Assembly: GCF_036248275.1 (NCBI RefSeq)
Contig: NZ_CP109181.1
Coordinates: 992,001-1,056,000, forward strand
Direction: 5' to 3'
Origin: Streptomyces sp. NBC_01716
Lineage (GTDB): Bacteria > Actinomycetota > Actinomycetes > Streptomycetales > Streptomycetaceae
DNA: 64,000 bases
Numbering within the stretch: the stretch's first letter is position 1; every line of letters starts with the position of its first letter. Positions 1 through 8,817 of the stretch are shown here, piece after piece. The position numbers and the translations under genes were made by a program. The notes below the pieces were generated by a model, which did no database searches, was not told where the DNA came from, and saw only the letters and a program-made list of their open reading frames with translations.

Positions 1-1
1 A

Positions 2-829
2 GAGGGCGAACTGGCCGCCGAATACGCCGCGCAGGCCGAGCAGTCGGCCGCCAATCTGGACCGCCTCTGCTGGAACGGCTCCTACTTCGAACAGCGGCTG
101 GAGGACGTGGACGCCCACCGCTACCAGTTCGGACGCGGCTGCCACTCCGACCAGCTGCTCGGCCAGTTCGTGGCCACGGTGACAGGCCTCGGCCATCTGC
201 TGCCCTCCGACCACATCCGGTCCGCGCTGATGTCGATCGTGGAGCACAACACCGTGCGGCGTATGCGCGAAGTGCCCACGGTGCAGCGCGTCTACGCCCT
301 GGGCGACGAACCGGGGCTGGTGCTGTGCTCGTGGCCGAACGGAGGACGCCCGCGGTTCCCCTTCGGCTACAGCGACGAGGTATGGACCGGCGTGGAACAC
401 CAGGTCGCCTCCTCGCTCATCTACGAAGGCTTCGTCAAGGAGGGTGTGGCCATCGTGGAGCGGCTGCGCGCCCGGCAGGACGGCTATCTCCGCAACCCCT
501 GGAGCGAGAACGAGGCGGGTCACCACTACACCCGGTCGCTCGCCAGCTACGCGCTGCTGACCGCGTTCTCCGGATTCAGTGTGGACCTCTCCCGGGGCCT
601 GGTGCGCTTCGACCCCCGGGCCGCCGAGGACGGGGACTTCCGCTCCTTCTGGTGCCATGGCAAGGGCTGGGGCACCTACGAGCAGCACCGGGACGCCGAC
701 GGCGAACTCGTGGCGCGTATCGAGGTGATCGAAGGAGTACTGGGCACCGAGGAACCCGTCACCGCCGCCACCCGCGTGGAGATCGTCACCGCCCCTTCGG
801 CCGCCGTCCCCTCGGGGGAGGCCCGATGA
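2..829 (+). CDS. GH116-family glycosidase (GBA2-like), C-terminal part
   Basis: The reading frame is open from the window edge, so the N-terminus lies outside. The visible part matches the catalytic C-terminal domain of GH116 (non-lysosomal glucosylceramidase/beta-glucosidase type). It has the GCHSDQLLGQ motif, whose Asp corresponds to the family acid/base, then WPNGGRPRFPFGYSDEVWTG and GVEHQVAS. A GTG at 107 lies inside conserved sequence and is not a believable start. The stop overlaps the start of the GH32 gene by 4 bp (ATGA), so the two are translationally coupled and probably form a glycan-degradation operon. The substrate cannot be told from this fragment. Confidence 0.75.
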   Translation, partial: EGELAAEYAAQAEQSAANLDRLCWNGSYFEQRLEDVDAHRYQFGRGCHSDQLLGQFVATVTGLGHLLPSDHIRSALMSIVEHNTVRRMREVPTVQRVYALGDEPGLVLCSWPNGGRPRFPFGYSDEVWTGVEHQVASSLIYEGFVKEGVAIVERLRARQDGYLRNPWSENEAGHHYTRSLASYALLTAFSGFSVDLSRGLVRFDPRAAEDGDFRSFWCHGKGWGTYEQHRDADGELVARIEVIEGVLGTEEPVTAATRVEIVTAPSAAVPSGEAR

Positions 830-2307
830 CCGGCCCTCACCGTACGCGGTCCGCCCTGCCGTTGACCGCCTGGGAGCCCCGCTTCCACATCACCGCCGAA
901 CGCAACTGGCTCAACGACCCCAACGGGCCGATCCACCGGAACGGCCGCTACCACCTGTTCTTCCAGGAGAACCCGGCCGCACCCTTCTGGGGCCCACCGC
1001 ACTGGGGCCACGTCAGCTCGACGGACCTGGTCACCTGGCGGCGCCACCCGCGAGCGCTGTCCCCCGACCCCCACGGACCGGACGCCGACGGCTGCTGGTC
1101 CGGCTGCGTACGTGACATCGACGGCGTACCCACCGCGTACTACACCGGGGTCACCGGCGACGGGGACGCACGGGTGGAGTCCGTCTGCCGCGCCACCGGC
1201 TCACCGGACCTGACCAACTGGACCAAGGACCCCGGCAATCCGCTGGTCCCCGGAGCACCCACCGCCAACGGCACCGGGTACCACCGGGACCCCTATCTGT
1301 GGCGGGACACCAAAGGCTGGCATATGCTGCTCGGCTCCGGCACACGCGGCGAAGAAGCGCACGGCACCGTCCTCGTCTACCACTCGCCCGACGCCACCCG
1401 GTGGACCTACGGCGGCGTCTTCTTCGCTCCCCCGGCCGGACTCGACGCTCCCGGCGGACTCGGGCAGCACTGGGAATGTCCTCAACTGCTGGAGTTCGAC
1501 GGCACCTGGGCACTCGTCCTCAGCATCCAGAAACCCGGCACCGACCGCCCTCTCAGCCATGTCGTGTACGTCGTGGGTGACCTGGACCCGGACACGTACC
1601 GCTTCCACCCCCGGGCGACGGGACTTCTCGACTCCGGTGACGCCTTCTACGCGCCGGCCGTCACCACCGACCTGTCCGGGCGAACCCTCCTGTGGGGCTG
1701 GGCCCAAGAAGACCTTCCCCCGGAGCGGCAGCAACACCTGCACAAAGCCGGCGCGCTGACCCTGCCACGGCAGCTGACCCTGTCGGACGACAGGATCGAG
1801 TCACGACCGCCTCGCGAACTGAGCGGCCTGCGCGAACCGAACGTGACCGAACTGGCGGACAGGACATCAGTCCCCGACCCTAACCCGGCCCGTACCGTAC
1901 CGGCCCACGCCGAAATATCGGCGACGGGCCTGGGAACCAGAGGGCCGGCGCGCCTTCACCTCACTCACACGGACAGTGTCACTTCTCTGACCCTGAGCGT
2001 GGACCCTGACCGCCGCTCCTTCCAACTGCGTACCCGGCAGGACTCCGGGACCCGGCAGTATGAGGCTCTCCTGCCCCACCGCGCAGACGGAGACCTTGTT
2101 CTTTACCTCGACGGCTCCTTGATCGAGGCGTACTACGGTGGAACGGCCATCACCACACGGTGCTATCCACAGACCACAGGTCCCTGGCGCACGTCGCATT
2201 CCGACCTGGACGCCGACGTATCCCGCGGACTCTTCATACGGCCGCTGCAAGACGCCGTCATCACCTCGCCGGATGAGCGCGAAGGCGAGGCTGCGGATGT
2301 GACGTGA
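826..2307 (+). CDS. GH32 glycoside hydrolase (levanase/invertase/sucrose-6-P hydrolase family)
   Basis: Protein of 493 aa, the usual length for GH32. The three family signatures are present: WLNDPNG with nucleophile Asp31, RDP with Asp155 (transition-state stabiliser) and WECP with acid/base Glu217. The N-terminal half is the five-blade propeller and the C-terminal part (from about residue 350) the beta-sandwich. It hydrolyses a fructosyl bond in sucrose, levan or inulin. No signal peptide is visible, so a cytoplasmic role fits best. The ATG at 826 overlaps the preceding stop and gives a normal GH32 N-terminus; the longer in-frame extension to 325 lies wholly inside the upstream gene and was rejected. 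Confidence 0.88.
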   Translation: MTGPHRTRSALPLTAWEPRFHITAERNWLNDPNGPIHRNGRYHLFFQENPAAPFWGPPHWGHVSSTDLVTWRRHPRALSPDPHGPDADGCWSGCVRDIDGVPTAYYTGVTGDGDARVESVCRATGSPDLTNWTKDPGNPLVPGAPTANGTGYHRDPYLWRDTKGWHMLLGSGTRGEEAHGTVLVYHSPDATRWTYGGVFFAPPAGLDAPGGLGQHWECPQLLEFDGTWALVLSIQKPGTDRPLSHVVYVVGDLDPDTYRFHPRATGLLDSGDAFYAPAVTTDLSGRTLLWGWAQEDLPPERQQHLHKAGALTLPRQLTLSDDRIESRPPRELSGLREPNVTELADRTSVPDPNPARTVPAHAEISATGLGTRGPARLHLTHTDSVTSLTLSVDPDRRSFQLRTRQDSGTRQYEALLPHRADGDLVLYLDGSLIEAYYGGTAITTRCYPQTTGPWRTSHSDLDADVSRGLFIRPLQDAVITSPDEREGEAADVT

Positions 2308-2326
2308 AAGCATCCGTGACCAGTGG

Positions 2327-2735
2327 ATGAGGACGGTGACCACTGCCCGGCAGACCAGGATCCGGATCATGACGCGTCGCAGCGCCAGGGTCGTCGGCCC
2401 CCTGGTTGTCTCCGAACGCATGGGAAAGGCCGACCAGTCCGACCTCCTCGCTGCCTTCTTGTGGATGCAGGAAGGGGTGATCGGCAGGGAAGCCCAATCC
2501 GAGTTGGAGAGCGCACGAGACACCCTGCTCGCCCCACCTCGAATCCCTCCAGGAGTACAAATCAGACCCCGAATTCCAGGGCTTGTCGTGGGAGTTCACA
2601 CGAGCCGATCTCGACGCTGTGTTTGATGCCGCCACGGTCGTCACTAGCGAGAAAGCAACTCAGCTCGAAGAGATTCTGCAGGCTTCAGGTGCGGCTCTTG
2701 AGAAGTTGTTGCGCTTTCCTGACGAGGATCCGCCG
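2327..2735 (+). pseudogene. frameshifted, truncated gene of unknown function
   Basis: The frame starting at ATG 2327 looks coding (GKADQSDLLAAFLWMQEGVI) until about 2532. A one-base gain in the C run near 2531-2536 then moves the coding signal to the next frame (LESLQEYKSDPEFQGLSWEF and onward to about 2735). After that, sequence belonging to an oppositely oriented kinase gene begins and the frame becomes meaningless. So the gene has lost its 3' end at a recombination junction as well as its frame. I do not recognise the family; the product would be charged, helical and about 130 aa. Confidence 0.4.
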
Positions 2736-3123
2736 GCGTTCCGGGCACGATCTCCTCCAGCACCATCGCGCCTGTCTCCTCGTCGACGGCCAGCACCGAG
2801 GGCACCCGGCCCGAAGCGGCGAACCACCCCAGCATTTCGACCTGTTCGACCATAAAGGCCCGCTCCGGACTGATCTTCAACACCGCGGGCGTGCCATCGG
2901 GAAAACGACACCGCAACGCGACCGACGAAGCACCGTCCGGGAGCGACTCACCGAGCGAAAGTCCCCACTGGGACGTCAGCCGCGCGATGAGATCCGGCGT
3001 GTCAGCGCACCATCCGGCAACCTGAGGACCGAATCGACGTACCAACCGCGCAGTGACGCTCTCCACATCCACCAGCAGTCGTTTCACACGGGTCAGTGTG
3101 CCGCTCGCGCGATCTTTGTCCAC
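2735..3123 (-). pseudogene. aminoglycoside/hydroxyurea kinase-like gene, N-terminal fragment
   Basis: The translation resembles the N-terminal lobe of Streptomyces APH(6)-type kinases: a leader around VTARLVRRFGPQVAGW, then SQWGLSLGESLPDGASS, DGTPAVLKISPE (nucleotide-binding lysine) and VLEEIVPGTPAD. Family members are about 300 aa with the catalytic HGD/Asp loop in the second half; here similarity stops at about residue 130, where the fragment abuts the broken gene on the other strand. It therefore lacks the catalytic lobe and should not confer resistance. The start is uncertain (GTG near 3087 or the codon at 3123). Confidence 0.55.
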
Positions 3124-3247
3124 TGCTTTCCACCGCTCGCTGTGAGCGCGAGCCGACGAACAAATCGGACCAGAGCAGTCCCCCCAACCTTTGGTGAGAA
3201 TCGCTCAGCCTTCACTGAGACAGGTCGGCGGACGTTGAACAACAAGC

Positions 3248-3535
3248 TCAGGTGTCGTACTCGCCGTTCCACGGAGCCGAGAAGCCCAACCGATCCGGAT
3301 AGAGCTCAGCCCAGTCGTGCTCGCCGTCCTCGTCCTCGGCATGGCACTCGGTGATGAGGCCGAAGACCACACCATCAACGGTGAGCCGGAACGGCTGGAT
3401 CGCGATGTCGCAGTACTCACGCTCGGGGAGGCTGACGAGGACGGCGGCCAGCCGGGCATCCCCTCGGGCAACCACGGAACGCTCGTCATGCGGACGCTTT
3501 GTCTGCTCTGCCCAAGTACCGGCGCGCATCCGCAC
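3248..3535 (-). CDS. conserved hypothetical protein, 95 aa
   Basis: A compact acidic protein with no membrane segment or signal peptide. The sequence reads as a well-kept coding frame (SLPEREYCDIAIQPFRLTVD, GLITECHAEDEDGEHDWAEL, FSAPWNGEYDT) and resembles short hypothetical proteins I recall from Streptomyces. No catalytic motif is evident. The frame opens with GTG at 3535 and has an ATG at 3529; either is possible. It lies between pseudogenes, downstream of the TIGR03086 gene on the same strand with a gap of about 60 bp, so it may be co-transcribed. Confidence 0.6.
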   Translation of the reverse strand: MRMRAGTWAEQTKRPHDERSVVARGDARLAAVLVSLPEREYCDIAIQPFRLTVDGVVFGLITECHAEDEDGEHDWAELYPDRLGFSAPWNGEYDT

Positions 3536-3593
3536 GGGAGAAGAACTCGTACGCCGCCTGCACGATGACCCCGGACAGCTGGAACCCGATCCG

Positions 3594-4157
3594 TCAGACG
3601 GCGCGCCCCAGCAAGGAAAGAAGCTGGACGGCAGGATCGGTGCTGGCGGTGCGCACCGTAGCAGCGATGATTCCCAGTTCAGCCATCCTGTGGGCGTTGG
3701 TGCGCGCGTAAGCCAGACTGTGGTCGACTGCGGCCGGGTCGAGCCACTCGGGCTGGCCGCACCCGCGGGCCAGGTCCCACTCGTGGACGGTCAGGTCGAC
3801 GAGTATCTGGTCCGCGTACACGGCCAACGGGGCCTCCCCGAACGAGAACCGGGCTGTCCCGGAAAGATCAGCTCCCTCCCACGCCGCGAGGGAGCGCTCC
3901 GCGGCCTCGTCCCACGCACGCACGGGATCTGCGCCGACCATGTCTCCGTCATAGCGGTCGCCCACCTCCTCCAGGGTCTCTCCCGCAAGCAGGTGCGGCA
4001 CCCACAAGTGCTCGCCGACCAAGTGGTTGATGAGATCCCGAACGGTCCACTCGGTGCAAGGCGTCGAGTCGTTCCATTGGTGGCCGTCGACCGCGTGGAC
4101 TCGTGCGCCGAAGCGGTTGATGGCATCGGGAATCAACCGCAGGGATGAATTCGTCAT
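3594..4157 (-). CDS. TIGR03086-type DinB/mycothiol maleylpyruvate isomerase-like protein
   Basis: A 187-aa protein of the MDMPI N-terminal/DinB four-helix family. Family features are visible: WNDSTPCTEWTVRDLINHLV near the N-terminus (the His of NHL is a metal ligand), and DLTVHEWDLARGCG carrying further His/Asp positions. Full length for TIGR03086 members. Such proteins bind a divalent metal and use or transfer a low-molecular-weight thiol, mycothiol in actinomycetes, but most have no assigned substrate. It appears intact although its neighbours are broken. Confidence 0.8.
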   Translation of the reverse strand: MTNSSLRLIPDAINRFGARVHAVDGHQWNDSTPCTEWTVRDLINHLVGEHLWVPHLLAGETLEEVGDRYDGDMVGADPVRAWDEAAERSLAAWEGADLSGTARFSFGEAPLAVYADQILVDLTVHEWDLARGCGQPEWLDPAAVDHSLAYARTNAHRMAELGIIAATVRTASTDPAVQLLSLLGRAV

Positions 4158-4166
4158 GGCGGCACG

Positions 4167-4443
4167 TTACGTCATGATCTTCCGCCTTTCCCGAACGAAA
4201 GTCGAACGACGGCGTCGCGACCGGACCGTCCCTGCTCGCTGCCCGCGACGACCTGCCCGGCTTCGTAGCCAGCGCAACGCGGTCGCTCTTCCCTGCCGAG
4301 TCGTGGCCCGACGTCCGTTGCGGGTGCCCAGGTGGAGACGATGCGGTCGCAGGAGGGCGGCAATGTATTGGACGGTTGCCCGGAAGGTGGGCAGCACGGC
4401 TGGTCGGGAACGCGCCGTGTCCCAGAGGTGGCGGAGGTCGAGC
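4167..4443 (-). pseudogene. possible transposase N-terminal remnant
   Basis: The minus-strand frame beneath the 3' end of the LysR gene reads TVQYIAALLRPHRLHLGTRN followed by GRRATTRQGRATALRWLR. This resembles the helical N-terminus of Streptomyces IS5-type transposases. Nothing resembling the DDE domain follows. It is short, has no clear ends and could be chance coding, so I give it low weight. Confidence 0.25.
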
Positions 4444-5292
4444 TTAGAGACAAAGGGAGGTCCGTACGAGGTCGGCGACGGCACGGATACGACTGTGCGG
4501 GGGCCAGGCGATCACCGTGGTGACCGCCGGTGCGTCCACAACCGGCACGGCGACCACGTCGTCACGCAGCTGCGATCGACAGGAATCCAGTGCCACCATC
4601 AACGTCCGACCGAGGGAGATGAGTTGCAGGAGCTGAGTGTGACTTTGCACTTCAGGGCCAGGCCCAGGCATGTAGGTTCCGTCAGGTCCGGGCCAGCGAG
4701 GCGCCGGTAGATCCGGCACGTCAGCCAGATCGTTGAGGTGCAGGTCCTTGCTGGTGGTGAGTACGTGCCCGGCCGGGAGGACCGCGAACTGCCCCTCGGT
4801 GAGGAGTTCTTCGGTGTCGAAACCAGCGGTGTCGTCGAAGGGCTGGTGGAGGATCGCTACGTCCACCCGGCCGTTGCGCAGTAGACGTTCCTGTTCGCCG
4901 GGACCGCAGAGCACGACGTCGACGCGGACGGAGCCTGGTTCGGCGGCGTAGGCGTGCAGGAGTTTCGCCAGCAGTTGGCTGGAGGCGCCGGCTTTGGTGG
5001 CCAAGACGATGCTGGGCTCACCGGCAGCGGCGAGAGCAGCGCGTCGGGCGCGGTGCTCCGCGGCCTCCACCGCATCCAGAGCTGCGCGCCCTTCGTGCAG
5101 CAGGACAGTGCCGGCTTCAGTCAAGGTCACCGAACGGCTGGTGCGCTGAAACAGCGCGGCGCCCAATCGGCGTTCGAGCTGGCTGATGGCGCGCGACAGC
5201 GGCGGCTGGGCGATGCCCAAGCGCTGCGCCGCCCGGCCGAAGTGAAGTTCTTCGGCGACGGCGACGAAGTAGCGCAACTCTCGGGTCTCCAC
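4444..5292 (-). CDS. LysR-family transcriptional regulator
   Basis: A 282-aa regulator with the canonical LysR N-terminus: METRELRYFVAVAEELHFGR, AAQRLGIAQPPLSRAISQLE and RRLGAALFQRTSRSVTLTEAG form the winged helix-turn-helix (residues 1-65). A substrate-binding-like effector domain of about 200 aa follows. It is divergent from the SDR gene, the classic arrangement for a LysR protein that controls its neighbour and itself. An inverted repeat in the shared intergenic region is a candidate binding site. The C-terminus is slightly short for the family but otherwise complete. Confidence 0.88.
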   Translation of the reverse strand: METRELRYFVAVAEELHFGRAAQRLGIAQPPLSRAISQLERRLGAALFQRTSRSVTLTEAGTVLLHEGRAALDAVEAAEHRARRAALAAAGEPSIVLATKAGASSQLLAKLLHAYAAEPGSVRVDVVLCGPGEQERLLRNGRVDVAILHQPFDDTAGFDTEELLTEGQFAVLPAGHVLTTSKDLHLNDLADVPDLPAPRWPGPDGTYMPGPGPEVQSHTQLLQLISLGRTLMVALDSCRSQLRDDVVAVPVVDAPAVTTVIAWPPHSRIRAVADLVRTSLCL

Positions 5293-5323
5293 CCGACCAG
5301 GCTACTCCCGAACCGTACTTCAT

Positions 5324-5342
5324 CGATACTTCTGCGGTATCG
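5324..5342. promoter_or_regulatory. candidate LysR operator (inverted repeat)
   Basis: CGATAC and GTATCG form a perfect 6-bp inverted repeat separated by 7 bp, in the 106-bp gap between the divergent LysR and SDR genes. LysR proteins bind interrupted dyads of this kind (T-N11-A class). Placement and symmetry are seen; binding is inferred. Confidence 0.45.
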
Positions 5343-5398
5343 CTCATGACCCAGGCGGTGTTGGACGCCACACCCGACTCGACCGCAGCATCGTTGAT

Positions 5399-6130
5399 AT
5401 GACTGCAAGCAAAACCGCTCTGGTGACCGGGGCGAACAAGGGCATCGGCTACGAGATCGCGGCCGGGCTGGGCGCGCTGCGCTACAGCGTCGGAGTCGGC
5501 GCCCGTGACCAGACGCGACGCGATGAGGCCGTCGCCGCACTGCGCGCGGCGGGCGTCGACGCCTTCGGCGTGCCGCTGGACGTCACCGACGACCGCAGCG
5601 TCGCCGAGGCGGCGGACCTGATCGCCGAACGTGTCGGGCACCTGGACGCCCTGGTCAACAACGCCGGCATCACCGGCGGGCACCCGCAGCAGCCGAGCAC
5701 CGTCGACCCCGCCGTCATCCGCACGGTCGTGGAGACCAACGTCATCGGCGTCATCCGGGTCACCAACGCCATGCTGCCGTTGCTGCGCTGTGCACCGTCG
5801 CCGCGGATCGTGAACATGTCCAGCAGCGCCGGCTCTTTGACCCGCCAGTCCGGACCGGGTAGCGAGACCACCACCGGCCCCGTCGTCGTGGCCTACGCCC
5901 CCTCGAAGACCTTCCTGAACGCGGTCACCCTGCAGTACGTGCAGGAACTGGCCGAGACGAACATCCTTGTCAACTGCGCGTGCCCCGGATTCGTGGCCAC
6001 CGACCTCAACGGCTTCCGCGGTGTGCGCAGCCCTCAGGAAGGTGCCGCGACCGCGATCCGCTTGGCGACCCTGCCCGACGGCGGTCCCACCGGCGGGTTC
6101 TTCGAGGACGCGGGCGTCATCCCTTGGTGA
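5399..6130 (+). CDS. SDR-family NAD(P)-dependent oxidoreductase
   Basis: A 243-aa classical short-chain dehydrogenase. The cofactor motif TGANKGIG is at residues 10-17, NNAG follows in mid-protein, the catalytic Ser lies in NMSSSAGS, and the YxxxK pair is Tyr166/Lys170 (YAPSK). The C-terminal CPGFVATDLN motif is also present. It resembles the carbonyl-reductase-like SDRs common in Streptomyces that often pair with LysR or TetR regulators. Substrate unknown. The ATG at 5399 places the glycine motif at the usual distance from the N-terminus. Confidence 0.9.
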   Translation: MTASKTALVTGANKGIGYEIAAGLGALRYSVGVGARDQTRRDEAVAALRAAGVDAFGVPLDVTDDRSVAEAADLIAERVGHLDALVNNAGITGGHPQQPSTVDPAVIRTVVETNVIGVIRVTNAMLPLLRCAPSPRIVNMSSSAGSLTRQSGPGSETTTGPVVVAYAPSKTFLNAVTLQYVQELAETNILVNCACPGFVATDLNGFRGVRSPQEGAATAIRLATLPDGGPTGGFFEDAGVIPW

Positions 6131-6301
6131 CGACACCGGAAAACCAGACGGCGGGCCCTGGCTGAGCCCTGCGGATACCGCGGACGGCTGACTCCGACGT
6201 GAGGTTCACCCAGCACGACCCACTTGCAGAAGGACCTCATCGATCACCCGTCCCCGCGACACGTCGTCGCGCATCCCCAACACCTCCACAGGAAGAACTT
6301 C

Positions 6302-6901
6302 ATGAACATCGCAGTCCTCGGCACCGGCAAGGTCGGCACGGCACTTGGCACCCGGCTGGCCTCCGCCGGTCATCAGGTCGTCTACGGATCGCGTACGCGT
6401 GCCGGTGAGAAAGGAACCCTCACCCACCATGAAGCCGTCGCCTCCGCCGACGTAGTCGTCACCGCCGTTCCCGGCACCGAAGTCGTCACCACTCTGGAGG
6501 AGATCGGAGAAGACGTCCTCGGCGAGAAGGTGGTGCTGGACCCATCGGCTGCGTTCACCCCGCAGATGACGATGGCCTACCCCGGTGACAGCGTGGCCCA
6601 GCAGGTGCAGAAGCGGTTCCCGCGGGCGCGGGTGGTGAAGACGCTCAACACGATGAACTTCACCATCATGGTCGACCCGCTGGCCTCCCTCTCGCAGGCG
6701 ACCGCCTTCGTCAGCGGCGACGACGCCACGGCCAAGACCGTCGTCACCGACCTGCTCGCTGATCTGGGATGGCCCCGCGGTTCCATTCTCGACCTGGGCG
6801 GTGTCGAAACTGCTCTGGCCACCGAGCACGCCGCACCGTTGTTCTTCGCGACTATCCGGTCCCTGGGGACCGTGAAGTTCAACATCTGCATTTCCCGGTG
6901 A
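6302..6901 (+). CDS. NAD(P)-binding oxidoreductase, F420:NADP-reductase-like
   Basis: A 199-aa Rossmann-fold protein beginning MNIAVLGTGKVGTALGTRLA, with the GxGxxG dinucleotide motif at residues 8-13 and VVYGSRT closing the second strand. The family (pyrroline-5-carboxylate reductase-like NADP-F420 oxidoreductases) has about 200 aa, so the gene is complete. VVKTLNTMNF is the conserved central block. The start at 6302 follows AGGAAG. It is downstream of the SDR gene by about 170 bp and may share its transcript. A truncated homologue with the same N-terminus occurs at 10616. Confidence 0.8.
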   Translation: MNIAVLGTGKVGTALGTRLASAGHQVVYGSRTRAGEKGTLTHHEAVASADVVVTAVPGTEVVTTLEEIGEDVLGEKVVLDPSAAFTPQMTMAYPGDSVAQQVQKRFPRARVVKTLNTMNFTIMVDPLASLSQATAFVSGDDATAKTVVTDLLADLGWPRGSILDLGGVETALATEHAAPLFFATIRSLGTVKFNICISR

Positions 6902-7311
6902 TAAGTGAGCCACGACGTTGACCAACGAGCTGAGCGACCAACAGGGACCTCTGGAGTCCGGGTTCGACCCCACATCGGCGGTGTCTACCTCAAAGAAACG
7001 ACGTGTCCGTGGTGAACGAAGAACCGCGACCGGTCACCGCCGACAGCATCCCGGCCGAGGTGGCCTCCCACGCCACCGATCCGGCAGCCGGCTCAGCGTC
7101 TGTGGGAACTGGGCGAAAACCTCCTCCGCTCCTGAGGAGCAGACCTTCCAGAGCCAGTCAGGACCACCATCATGAGCACTCCGTTCACCGAAACCGCCGG
7201 CCTGCCCGTCAACGCTGCCCAGCCCGTCGCACATGTTCCGGCGAACCTGTGCCAGGCAGCGCCGAAACTTCACAGGTTCCGGTGGCGCCTCGGATACTGC
7301 ATGATCGAGCC
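6902..7311. other. 410-bp stretch without a convincing gene
   Basis: Short open frames exist, for example ATG 7172 to 7318 (about 48 aa, MSTPFTETAGLPVNAAQPVA), which looks like the start of a protein cut off early. Coding character changes frame around 7020-7150, suggesting decayed sequence. No promoter, RNA or repeat was recognised. Confidence 0.4.
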
Positions 7312-7707
7312 GTGCTGATCGAACTGGTGAAGGTCGCGAGGTTTCCCGGAACCTCCTGGCTGGCCGATGTCCGAACCTCGTTCGGTCACACGGCAGTCCG
7401 GTGGTGCGGGGACCGGGCCGCAGAGCCTGGCCAGTACCACGTCGAGTGGACCATCGACGAGGACATCGTCTGGGGGCGGAACGCCAAGCCGGCTGCGGGT
7501 ATCGGTCCTGGGCTCCGGACGGGCGGGCACTGCGTTGTGCTGCGGGGCCGGTTGAGCGTCACAGAGCACGGTGCCGCCCTGCTGGACCTGGACGGCAGCG
7601 CTATCTTGCTGGACCTTGCCGATCCTCTGCCCGAAGGTGTTGCCGGCACCTGGGTCGAGCTCTTCATCGAGCGCGAGAAGATCGCTCTCTACCCCTATGA
7701 ACTCTGA
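7312..7707 (+). CDS. hypothetical protein, 131 aa
   Basis: The coding signal starts at GTG 7312 (VLIELVKVARFPGTSWLADV) and runs to 7707. The protein contains alternating beta-strand-like segments (HCVVLRGRLSVTEHGAALLD, WVELFIEREKIALYPYEL) with no membrane or signal sequence. I do not recognise a family. It is followed at once by oppositely oriented pseudogene sequence. The frame is open further upstream but loses protein-like composition there. Confidence 0.5.
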   Translation: MLIELVKVARFPGTSWLADVRTSFGHTAVRWCGDRAAEPGQYHVEWTIDEDIVWGRNAKPAAGIGPGLRTGGHCVVLRGRLSVTEHGAALLDLDGSAILLDLADPLPEGVAGTWVELFIEREKIALYPYEL

Positions 7708-7714
7708 CCAGAGG

Positions 7715-8010
7715 TCAGTTCTTGGTCGTCTCCCACCCAGACAAGCGGGTCTCGACGACGCGGTCGGACAGATAAATCATGGTGGCTTCGGGATCCATGC
7801 CGAACGCGGCGGCGACGCGTTTGGGATCCATGGTGTTGACCAGGTCGAGCAGTCGAGTGCAGCGGATCATGCGGGGCGGGAAGCCGCAGGCGTCGAGGAT
7901 GTGGCTGACATAGGCGGTGGATGCCGGTCCCCGGCCGGACTTCGTCTGGCGGGTGACCATGACGTGGGGATTGTCGGTCCGCTGGGCTTCGCGATGAGCC
8001 AGACAGCGTT
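7715..8010 (-). pseudogene. integrase/recombinase C-terminal fragment fused onto an AKR gene
   Basis: The minus-strand frame reads CLAHREAQRTDNPHVMVTRQ and then LLDLVNTMDPKRVAAAFGMD, PEATMIYLSDRVVETRL and stop. This matches the C-terminus I recall for tyrosine-type integrases of Streptomyces transposon-like elements. The N-terminal and core parts are missing: the fragment begins where an aldo/keto reductase frame ends, near 8010, so the two were joined by recombination. Confidence 0.55.
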
Positions 8011-8756
8011 CGCTGGGGGGACGATGGCGTCGATGGCGTCGAGGCGCCGCTCGTTGCTCATGTGCGCGAACCCATAGGTGTCGCGGTGGGTGTTGCTCTG
8101 CTGGTCCTTGCGGTATCGCCCGGTGAGCATGCCGCCGGCAAGCGGGCTCCAGACGAACACGCCCATCCCGTAGCGGCGGCAGGTGGGCAGTACCTCGCGC
8201 TCGATGCCGCGGTCGAGGATGGAGCAGGGAGACTGTTCGGTGCGGAAGCGGGCGAGCCCACGGCGTTCGGCGACCCATTGGGCCTCGACGATCTGGGAGG
8301 CGGGGAATGTGGAGGTTCCGATGGCTCGGACTTTGCCGCTGCGCAGCAGGTCGGTCATCGCCGAGAGGGTTTCCTCGACGTCGGGGTCGGGCGGTGGATC
8401 TGGTAGAGGTCGATGTGGTCGGTACCCAGACGCCGCAGCGAGTTCTCGACCTCAGTAATGATCCAGCGCCGCGAGTTGTCCCGCTGGTTTGGATCATCAT
8501 CCATCGGGCCGTGCTCCTTCGTGGCCAGCACGGCGTCGTCGCGACGTTCTCTCAGTGCCTTGCCGACAATCTCCTCGGACTCGCCGCGCGAGTACATGTC
8601 GGCGGTGTCGATGACGTTGGTGCCGGCGGCAAGCGCCCGGTGGATGATGCGGATCGCGTCGTCGTGGTCGGGGTTGCCCATCGCCCCGAACATCATGGCG
8701 CCGAGCGAGTGGGAGCTTACTCGAATCCCGGTACGTCCGAGATTGCGGTATTCCAA
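8011..8756 (-). pseudogene. aldo/keto reductase, frameshifted and 3'-truncated
   Basis: The start MEYRNLGRTGIRVSSHSLGA and the motifs DTADMYSRGESEE, ATKEHGPM and HIDLYQIHRP are typical of AKR proteins. A one-base loss near 8388 (the frame should continue from IHRPDPDVEE) breaks the gene; the rest, LRSGKVRAIGTSTFPASQIV and WSPLAGGMLTGRY, continues in another frame. The C-terminal quarter is replaced by an integrase tail at about 8010. The protein should be inactive. Confidence 0.75.
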
Positions 8757-8817
8757 CGTCGCCCTTCAGGCAGTGCGGGTCGGAGCGAGGCCGGTCGCGG
8801 GTAGCGCGGCCCGCGTG

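Noticed and set aside
325..825. Long N-terminal extension of the GH32 gene
   Set aside because: It lies wholly within the GH116 coding region in another frame; ATG 826 gives a normal GH32 start and the 4-bp overlap.
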